This document shows, piece after piece, positions 8,001 to 13,621 of a DNA stretch of 20,724 nucleotides. Below the pieces are notes generated by a model that saw only the letters and a program-made list of their open reading frames with translations, did not search any database and had not been told where the DNA came from. Origin of the DNA: an uncultured Bacteroidales bacterium (GTDB lineage: Bacteria > Bacteroidota > Bacteroidia > Bacteroidales > F082); NCBI GenBank assembly GCA_937902805.1, contig CALEMB010000140.1:1-20724 (forward strand), in the 5' to 3' direction. The position numbers and the translations under genes are program-made. The number at the start of each line of letters is the position of its first letter. Within the stretch, counting starts at the first letter, position 1.

Positions 8001-11000
8001 TTGAAGCTGTCGAGGAGGGTGGTTTGTTCGGCATCCAACAGCGACACCTGCTGCAACTTCATCTCAGGCTGATGGATGAAGGCATCCACCGCATTGCTGA
8101 CCGATTGGGCCAAGTGTTGCATCAGTTCGCGGCTGTATCGGCCGTTGTCGTATTGTATGCAGACACAAGGCTTTCCTGTCTCGTCATTAATGATGTAGAA
8201 GGCGATGCGGAACTTCGGTACATCCAATTCAAGGTTCTCAACCTCAAGTGTTTGTCCCTTGCATACGTAATTGCTGACCACACCCACTTGGTAGGCGAAC
8301 ATGATTTCAGCCGAGAGGTCGTAGTCATTGGCGATTTGCGCGAAGGGATAGTATTCATGCCGCAATGTCTCATTGAAGTTCTTGCTGGTCTCGTTCAGGA
8401 ACTCCATCACGCTTTGTTCGCCAATCTCGGCACTCAATGCCAACGTGTTGACAAACATACCAACGGTGTTGCTGATGCGGAGGTCGGAACGGCCGTTGCT
8501 GAGGGTGGTGATGCACAATTGCTCGTTATTGGTGAAGCGCGAAAGTGCGTAGAATGTTGCAGCCAAGGTGAGGTGTGCCGGCGAGAGGTTGTGCTGACGG
8601 CAGAAACGTTCCACAGCATCGAAATCCAACTTGCCGATGACTGTTTCAATAACGCCCTGCTCTTTAGGATTGGTCAGGTCTGACGGTACCTCGGTCACGC
8701 CCTCCACGTTGCCCAGACGTTCTTGGAAGAAGTCTTTGGCGGCAGCGTGTTCTGCACTGCTTTCGGCGGCCTTCTCGGCGGCGACGAAATCGGCATAACT
8801 ATAGGCTTCGGCTTCAATCTCCTTGCCGTCCATCAAGTCGCACAGCTGGTTCATGAACAAGTCGAAGGAGCCTCCGTCGAAGACCAAGTGATGCACATCG
8901 TGCAACAGGTAAACCCATTGCTCGGTGGTGACGATTTCCATGCGGTAAAGCGGTCCTTGCCTCAAATTGTACGGCTTGACGAACTCCCGCTTGTACTCCT
9001 CCATTTCCGCCTCGCTTCGCTGACTTTGTGCAACTTCAATAGGCTGTTCAAAATCAACGATTTGTATGATTTCTGAGCCTGCACTCCCGAAATGTGCCCT
9101 CATCTGCGGATGCGCCTTGATGACGGTCTCCACAGCCTGTGCGAGTTGGGTAGTGTCGGTGTCCTTGGGGAAACGCACCAACGAGGGGATATTATACAAG
9201 GTGGACTCAGGCTGCTTCATGCACTCCACATAAACGCCCATCTGTGCGTAGGACAACGGAATGTTGCTCATGTCAGCGTGTATCTCTTCGGCAGCCTCTT
9301 GTTTTACCACCTCTCCGCTCAGTATCTTGGTCAAAATCTCGTTTTCGATGCTTTGGATGGTGCCTGTCTTGGCCAATGACTTGGAGTCCAAGGTCACGCC
9401 AAAACGCTTGTTGATTTGGACCGCCAACTTGATGGCCATGATGGATGTGAGGCCAGCATAGCCCAATACGGTAGTCAAGCCAAAGTCTTCGTTTCCAATG
9501 ATCTCCGCGATGATATCATGGAGTTCCTGCTCCAGCACATTCATCGGCACGTCTCTCAACTCTAAACTCTCAACACTCGACTCTTTAACGGGTTTCGGCA
9601 GGGCCTTCTTGTCCACTTTCTGGTTCTGGTTCAACGGGATGCGTTCAATCTGCATCGTCACGGCAGGCACCATGTAAGGCGGCTTTTCATCCATGATGAA
9701 GTTGTTCAGCGCCTTGATGTCTACGGTCTCATCGGATACGATGTAGGCGGCGATGAACTTGCCACCATTAGCTTCGTCGAAGGCTTGAACCGTCACGTCC
9801 TTGATGCCAGGGAATTGGCGAATCACGCTTTCCACTTCCTTGAGTTCAACGCGGAAGCCACGGATTTTCACCTGACCGTCCTTGCGTCCCACAAACTCAA
9901 TGTCGCCCGAAGGCAGGTAGCGCACGATGTCGCCCGAACGGTAAACACGGTCGTATTTCTCGCCCTGGTCGAAAGGATTAGTCAAATACACCTCGGCAGT
10001 CTTTTCGGGGCGGTTGAGGTAGCCACGAGTCACCTGAGGACTGGCCACCCACAACTCACCGGCGGCACCCACAGGAAGCCTATGGCCGAATTTGTCGACG
10101 ATATAGCACTTTACATTGCGTTGCGCCTTGCCAATCGGGATGTTCTTGCGTTCTTCGGTCACGTCAAAGTTGGTCACATAACAGATGGCCTCTGAGGGAC
10201 CATAGCCGTTGGCGACAACAAAATTCTTCGGTGGGATGAACGATGCCAACTTTTCACCACCCGTCAGCAGGCGTTGCAGCGATTTGCATTCAAAGTTGGT
10301 GGCAAACTGATAGGCCACCTGCGTAGTCATGAAGGAGTGAGTGATGCCGTTTTTCTCGAAGTAGTCGTTCAATGCCATAAGGTCGAGGCGCATTTCCTCG
10401 GGGATGATGTGCAACTCGGCACCAATGGTGAGTGCGCCAAACAGTTCCTCAATGGAAGCATCGAAACCAAAACTGGCGTAGGCGGCTATGCAACTCTGTT
10501 CCGTAATGTTGTGGCAATGTTGGTGCATGTGGCAGAAAGCCACCACGTTACGCTGTTCTATTTGACAACCTTTGGGAACTCCTGTTGTGCCCGAAGTATA
10601 AATCATGGTCATCAGGCTGTGCGGCTCGGGACCAACGAGTTCCACGGGATTGGCGAGGCTCGGGGTGATGTCTTTGGTCAACAACACAGCACCTTGATAG
10701 AACTCCACAAGATTAAGCAAGGCCTCGTCGGCGATGAGTAGTTTGGTGCCTGAGTCTTGCAACATGAATTCAAGACGCTCCTTGGGATAGGAGGGGTCAA
10801 GGGGCTGGTAGGCGCAACCGGCTTTCATCACACCAATGGAGGCGATGGCCATCCACTCGCTGCGCGGAATCAATATGGCGACTACATCCTCACGTCCCAA
10901 ACCCTTGGATGCCAGATAGTAGGCGAGGTGGTCGCTTATCGTATCCACTTCACGATAAGTGTATTTCTTGTCTTGGTACACCACGGCCACCTTGTCAGGG

Positions 11001-12343
11001 CGCAGTTCCACCTGTTTCTTGAACAATGAAACGATGGTCTGACTTTCATCGTACTCGGAATCAGTATCGTTGAAACTGTCCAGAAGGCGTTGCTGCTCCT
11101 CCGAAACGACTTGGATTTCCTTCAAGGGCTTGTCCAAATCCAACATCTGGCCGATAACAGTTTCATAACTCTGCATCAGCTGCTCGACGAAAGCCTCTGA
11201 ATAAAGATGTGCGTAGTGCGAAAGTATGGCTATGTATTGTTCATCCTTTTGGAAAACCTGAACTTCAAGTGGATTACTGGTGCTGTTGTCGGTCAATTGT
11301 TCAATAGCTACATGCTTATTATCCAACTTTAAGTCACTGAATAGTTTTCCTTGATACACAAACATTTGGTGTGTTTCAATACCTTGCTCGCTGCAGAAGT
11401 CGGCGTAGGAGTAGAGGCTATGCTTGCGTGCTTCTGTGTCGAGGTCGCCTTGCTTGAACAGGTCACCCGCCGTCATGTCGTCTTTGACGCTGAAGAAGGC
11501 AGGCACTGTGCTCACAAACATTCCGAAGCTTCGGGTCAAATGGAAGTCACTGCGACCGTGCCAAATGGTGGAGAACAGCACCTGTTCGTCGCCTGTGTAA
11601 CGTGACATCAGTAAGGCGTAGGCCGAGGTGAAGAAACTGCTCAGATTGACTTTGTTTTCCTTGCAGAAACGGTTGATGGCGGCTGTGTCCACCTTCAACG
11701 GCCTGAAGATGGTATGGCTACGAAACTCTTTCTCGTCAAGGTCGGGCTGCAAGAGGGTGTCCACATCATCGCAAACGTAGTGCTCCCGATACCATTGTTG
11801 GTCGTTTTTCCATAGTTCACCTTGACGTTGTTCAAACTCCTTGAGGGCGTAATCAATGGACGAAATCGGCTCGACGTCAACAGCTTTCCCTTGATAGGCA
11901 TTGTCGATGTCGCGCAACAGGACTCTCAGCGAAGCCCCATCGAAGATAATGTGGTGGAACTGGAAATAGAGATAGTTGGCCTCTGGTCCACTCATTAACT
12001 TGAAATAGAGCAGTTGGCTGCCATCCAAGGCCATCTTCTTGAAAAGATGCGGTTTTTCGGCTTCGATGTCCGTGATTTCCTCTATTTGGATGTCAAAAGG
12101 CGCTTCCCCAATGTATTGTTCGGCGACACCTTCCTCGTTCACTTTCACGCGGCAGTTAGCGTAGGGATGTGCCTCCAAAGCCTTGATGATAGCTGATTTA
12201 AGCCGTTCCAAATCAATGTCCTTCCCAAAGGTGAGAAGATTCAAAGGTTGGTATATGTTACTTCCGGGGTTTTGCATACACTCTGCAAAAACACCGACTT
12301 GTGATTGGGTTAATGGAGCTGTCTTGTTCATATTCTTTGGCAT
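5066..12343 (-). CDS. Nonribosomal peptide synthetase, C-A-T-C-A-T-R (dimodular, reductive release)
   Basis: A 2425-residue synthetase. C1 is about 8-410 (HHIIFDG at 130-136). A1 is about 430-915 (YTSGTTGVPKG at 582-592, FDAS at 627-630, Lys909). T1 is about 930-1005 (Ser967 in a degenerate GLTSI). C2 is about 1025-1440 (HHLVFDG at 1151-1157). A2 is about 1455-1945 (YTSGSTGLPKG from 1606, Lys1933). T2 is about 1950-2025 (LGGTSL, Ser1988). The R domain is about 2063-2425 (GATGFLG at 2069-2075, YVHSK at 2223-2227). Family knowledge predicts two amino acids joined and released by NAD(P)H reduction as an aldehyde, possibly N-acylated because module 1 begins with a C domain. Specificity-code residues read by alignment are D-A-E-F-L-G-G-C-Y-K (A1) and D-C-M-F-I-A-G-I-L-K (A2); neither is a code I recognise. 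The start may be Met5 (12331), because the promoter leaves almost no leader before Met1. No thioesterase, phosphopantetheinyl transferase or MbtH protein is nearby. Confidence 0.95.
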   Translation of the reverse strand: MPKNMNKTAPLTQSQVGVFAECMQNPGSNIYQPLNLLTFGKDIDLERLKSAIIKALEAHPYANCRVKVNEEGVAEQYIGEAPFDIQIEEITDIEAEKPHLFKKMALDGSQLLYFKLMSGPEANYLYFQFHHIIFDGASLRVLLRDIDNAYQGKAVDVEPISSIDYALKEFEQRQGELWKNDQQWYREHYVCDDVDTLLQPDLDEKEFRSHTIFRPLKVDTAAINRFCKENKVNLSSFFTSAYALLMSRYTGDEQVLFSTIWHGRSDFHLTRSFGMFVSTVPAFFSVKDDMTAGDLFKQGDLDTEARKHSLYSYADFCSEQGIETHQMFVYQGKLFSDLKLDNKHVAIEQLTDNSTSNPLEVQVFQKDEQYIAILSHYAHLYSEAFVEQLMQSYETVIGQMLDLDKPLKEIQVVSEEQQRLLDSFNDTDSEYDESQTIVSLFKKQVELRPDKVAVVYQDKKYTYREVDTISDHLAYYLASKGLGREDVVAILIPRSEWMAIASIGVMKAGCAYQPLDPSYPKERLEFMLQDSGTKLLIADEALLNLVEFYQGAVLLTKDITPSLANPVELVGPEPHSLMTMIYTSGTTGVPKGCQIEQRNVVAFCHMHQHCHNITEQSCIAAYASFGFDASIEELFGALTIGAELHIIPEEMRLDLMALNDYFEKNGITHSFMTTQVAYQFATNFECKSLQRLLTGGEKLASFIPPKNFVVANGYGPSEAICYVTNFDVTEERKNIPIGKAQRNVKCYIVDKFGHRLPVGAAGELWVASPQVTRGYLNRPEKTAEVYLTNPFDQGEKYDRVYRSGDIVRYLPSGDIEFVGRKDGQVKIRGFRVELKEVESVIRQFPGIKDVTVQAFDEANGGKFIAAYIVSDETVDIKALNNFIMDEKPPYMVPAVTMQIERIPLNQNQKVDKKALPKPVKESSVESLELRDVPMNVLEQELHDIIAEIIGNEDFGLTTVLGYAGLTSIMAIKLAVQINKRFGVTLDSKSLAKTGTIQSIENEILTKILSGEVVKQEAAEEIHADMSNIPLSYAQMGVYVECMKQPESTLYNIPSLVRFPKDTDTTQLAQAVETVIKAHPQMRAHFGSAGSEIIQIVDFEQPIEVAQSQRSEAEMEEYKREFVKPYNLRQGPLYRMEIVTTEQWVYLLHDVHHLVFDGGSFDLFMNQLCDLMDGKEIEAEAYSYADFVAAEKAAESSAEHAAAKDFFQERLGNVEGVTEVPSDLTNPKEQGVIETVIGKLDFDAVERFCRQHNLSPAHLTLAATFYALSRFTNNEQLCITTLSNGRSDLRISNTVGMFVNTLALSAEIGEQSVMEFLNETSKNFNETLRHEYYPFAQIANDYDLSAEIMFAYQVGVVSNYVCKGQTLEVENLELDVPKFRIAFYIINDETGKPCVCIQYDNGRYSRELMQHLAQSVSNAVDAFIHQPEMKLQQVSLLDAEQTTLLDSFNQTEVPYDNTQTIVSLFRKQVAETPDNMAVVYHDNKYTYREVDDITERMAAYLVSKGLGREDVVSILIPRCEWMPIAALGVLKAGCAYQPLDPSYPAERLNFMIKDASAKLLIADESLRDIVNEYEGEVLLTKDIKQLPAVSQPVNVTVNPADLFILLYTSGSTGLPKGCQLEHRNLTAFCHWYQRRFELKAEHHVSCYASYGFDCCMMDLYPALTCGACVYIIGDDIRLTLPEVNDYFNENHITHSFMTTQVAYQFATNMDNHSLLHLIAAGEKLASMVPPKNFKMHNGYGPTEGTILITEYEVDKELKDIPVGKPLDNSRLYVVDKQFNRLPPGAMGELWISGPHVTRSYLNRPEKTAEVYIDNPFSDDPRFARIYRTGDIVRYLPDGNIQFAGRKDGQVKIRGFRIELKEVEAVIRQFPGIKDVTVQAFEYENGGKYIAAYIVSNKKVDIKELNAFIGQQKPPYMIPAATMQIDSIPLNQNQKVNRKALPAPVIQAADHEYVEPANEVERLFCKIFGDILTMDKIGATDNFFELGGTSLMVTRVIIEADKAGHHIAYGDVFANPTPRMLANFLKGGAVDEDEDARNYNYGPIEKVLQDNTLDAFRNGEKQPIGNALVTGATGFLGIHILKELIDRKDVPVIWCLVRAENEEMAERRLKGMLYYYFSNSYKELFGSRLRVINGDVTQDIKVDGKVDTVFNCAAVVKHFSKGTEIEDVNVGGAAHCVRFCLLNNARLIHVSTYSTAGMSINGMPPENTVYTEQKLYFGQSLNNQYVHSKFLSERVVLDAVALHKLNAKVMRVGNLAPRSTDGEFQINFNTNSAMGRIRVYQMLGCYPYELTSAPMEFSPINEVAKAIVMLSETPQQCCLFHPYNDHFVHFGDVLAELAKIGEAPRQVEAEAFGEALEAAKQDPEKAKRLSSLIAYQDMAHGQKAVMIPADNQYTSQVLYRLGFRWSSTSWDYVDQMLVALNGFGYFE
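9553..9574. repeat. Intergenic-type heptad repeat embedded in the NRPS A1-T1 linker
   Basis: On the minus strand these 22 bases are identical to 18650-18671 in the intergenic repeat before the AbiE operon (units GTTGAGA, GTTTAGA). In the NRPS they encode the linker residues VESLELR, just after A1 and before T1, where insertions would be tolerated. Confidence 0.75.
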
Positions 12344-12353
12344 ATTTATGGCA

Positions 12354-12383
12354 CAAAATTAAATTAATTGGCATTGATGGCAA
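12354..12383 (-). promoter_or_regulatory. Promoter of the NRPS gene
   Basis: On the minus strand, TTG (complement of 12381-12383) is followed after 19 bases by TAATTTTG (complement of 12354-12361), a full match to the Bacteroidota −33/−7 arrangement. Transcription would begin only a few bases before the ATG at 12343. This implies a nearly leaderless message or use of the second ATG at 12331. Confidence 0.75.
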
Positions 12384-12415
12384 TAAGTTTTAAATCACAT
12401 GTTCTTATGTAACCC

Positions 12416-12703
12416 TTATGGGACATTTAATGGGACATTTAATGGGACATCACCGCCTATTGCTTGAAGGACGCGGCGTTGCCTATCGGTTAAGTCCTTG
12501 TATTGGTCTTTTTCTATGATTTCTTCAATGGCCATGTTCTCTACCATATCGGGACGACAAGGCAAATCAATAAGGAAGAAGGAACGTTCTTCATCAGTCT
12601 CAATGGTGGCCAAAGATGAACCATTGGCGCGTAGCTCGTCTTGAATGGTGGGGTTGCAGATGATTGGTTTAACTTCGTTGATTGCGCTGCAATTCGGGTG
12701 CAA
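12416..12703 (-). pseudogene. Remnant of an AlbA-type ATP-binding/transcriptional regulator (central part)
   Basis: The 95 codons read EVKPIICNPTIQDELRANGSS, then ETDEERSFFLIDLPCRPDMV, a pattern I recognise from the C-terminal part of the catalytic region of Bacteroidales AlbA-2/COG2865 ATP-binding proteins. The usual N-terminal few hundred residues are absent upstream; the only start is a TTG at 12703 next to a TATCTTTG box. The reading frame runs into a DVPLNVPLNVP linker and stops at once, so the C-terminal winged-helix domain that normally follows such a linker is missing. I read it as a broken fragment rather than a small functional gene. Confidence 0.72.
12418..12450. repeat. 12-bp tandem repeat (ATGGGACATTTA, 2.75 copies)
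   Basis: Two full units and one partial unit encode the VPLN tetrapeptide repeats at the end of the AlbA remnant. Such in-frame 4-residue linker repeats occur between the catalytic and winged-helix parts in this family. The remnant stops immediately after them. Confidence 0.85.
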
Positions 12704-12783
12704 AGATAGGAAAGTTTTTGTTAGATGGGAGTTGGGAGTTAGCAGTTAGGAGTTGACTCCCCCTGACCCCCTCAATAGGGGGA

Positions 12784-12817
12784 CGTTATTCGTGCTAACG
12801 TGCTATCGTGCTAACGA
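12784..12817. repeat. CGTGCTAA-unit intergenic repeat, copy 1
   Basis: CGTTATT is followed by CGTGCTAA, CGTGCTAT and CGTGCTAA in tandem, then CGA. It follows directly on the GC-rich hairpin at 12767-12782. Related copies lie at 16785, 18330 and 20560. Unlike those, this copy is not followed by a secreted-protein gene. Confidence 0.8.
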
Positions 12818-12862
12818 AATAGAAACTTCTTCACTGCTGCATTTATTAGTGTTTTTGGGCGT

Positions 12863-12935
12863 GGTAGATTCGCGTGAAAATTGAAAGTTATTGAATGTTA
12901 ATAACTTGAACTCCAAGGTAGATTCGCGTGAAAAT
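12863..12935. repeat. 19-bp direct repeat pair
   Basis: GGTAGATTCGCGTGAAAAT occurs at 12863-12881 and again, identical, at 12917-12935, separated by 35 bases. The spacer contains an inverted repeat TTATT...AATAA around GAATGTT. With only two copies and no cas gene it is not a CRISPR array. Confidence 0.85.
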
Positions 12936-13023
12936 AAGATTAGCCATAAAAAGGTATGTATGGAATGTTTATCTCAATCCTCGTCTTATGTTTTGGTCTT
13001 AATTTCTTGAATATAAGACAGGG

Positions 13024-13134
13024 CTTGTATGCAACTTTGTGTGTATTTGCTTGTAAATTCTATTTTTCAATATACTGAAAACCAATGGTGTAAAACATCC
13101 TTGTATGTAAATTGGATTAAATTGCTTGTAAATT
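13024..13134. repeat. Imperfect 75-76 bp period duplication
   Basis: CTTGTATG (13024 and 13100) followed by TTGCTTGTAAATT (13047 and 13122) recur in the same order, with the interior diverged. The second copy runs into the palindrome GTAAATTTAC at 13128-13137. No function is evident. Confidence 0.55.
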
Positions 13135-13150
13135 TACACGCAAAAAGACT

Positions 13151-13540
13151 TCATCGAACTATAAACCAAGAGGATTGTTTTCCAGAACTTTTATTGATGA
13201 TTTTACCTTTTGCCTTTAGTTTGCGCAGGATGTTGTTTATCTTGGTTTCCTTCTGCTTGTCATTCAATTGGTCGGAAAGAATGTTCCATAAAAGCTTGGA
13301 GATTTCTTGCTTCGTCAACGAGTCATGGTCTGCCAATGCTTGCAACAAAAGTGCTTCGCATTGCTGATCGTTGAGGCCTTTATGTTGGGAATACTCAACC
13401 TTATGGTCTGTGTCTTTGGCAATATCTTTCGCCACAAAGACATTGGGTTTGCGACCTTCGACCAGATTCTTTTTACGGAGCATGTCGATGGCTTCGGAGG
13501 AAATGGGCACGGCATCACACCCCCTGGTCTGCGGCCACAC
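13151..13540 (-). pseudogene. Remnant of an AlbA-type ATP-binding protein (C-terminal winged-helix part)
   Basis: The 129-codon frame matches, by pattern, the extreme C-terminus of AlbA-2/COG2865 proteins: PISSEAIDMLRKKNLVEGRKP, then the KHKGLNDQQCEALLLQAL helix, the LSDQLNDKQKETKINNIL helix-turn-helix and a final wing. Recognisable coding begins about 13508; upstream codons (WPQTRGCDA, from a GTG at 13540) derive from the GC-rich element at 13515-13560. The ATP-binding and AlbA parts are therefore missing. It is not the continuation of 12416-12703, because on the minus strand it lies upstream of that fragment. It may still be translated as an isolated winged-helix protein, but I favour a remnant. 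Confidence 0.7.
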
Positions 13541-13572
13541 CCTCAGAGTGGGGGAAGGACGGCGGGGGATGC
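13515..13572. repeat. GC-rich intergenic element truncating the winged-helix remnant
   Basis: A C-rich half (ACACCCCCTGGTCTGCGGCC) followed by a G-rich half (GAGTGGGGGAAGG) can fold back on itself and differs sharply from the AT-rich surroundings. Similar CCCCCTGG/GGCC-ACA/CTCAGA words occur at 20656-20695. The coding similarity of the winged-helix remnant ends where this element begins. Confidence 0.55.
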
Positions 13573-13621
13573 GCCCAAAAATTCACATGATAAGTGAAAA
13601 AGAGATACTAATAGTTAGGAT

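Larger units (their letters stand above)
12704..13150. other. Gene-free stretch rich in short repeats
   Basis: No convincing gene is present. It contains, in order: a TATCTTTG box on the minus strand (12701-12708); four AGTTRGN heptads (about 12727-12755); a GC-rich hairpin CCCCCT/AGGGGG (12767-12782); a CGTGCTAA-unit repeat (12784-12817); two copies of a 19-bp direct repeat (12863 and 12917); and an imperfect 75-76 bp period duplication (13024-13134) ending near a GTAAATTTAC palindrome (13128-13137). It looks like decayed DNA between two gene remnants. Confidence 0.7.

Noticed and set aside
12767..12782. CCCCCT/AGGGGG hairpin as a terminator
   Set aside because: No T-run follows on either strand and no intact gene ends next to it; the same C-rich words recur as a dispersed repeat.
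12863..12935. Possible minimal CRISPR (two repeats, one 35-base spacer)
   Set aside because: Only two 19-bp repeats, shorter than usual, no further units and no cas gene in the window.
13128..13137. GTAAATTTAC palindrome as a regulator site
   Set aside because: It lies beyond the 3' end of a gene remnant with no promoter nearby; a 10-bp palindrome in AT-rich DNA is easily due to chance.
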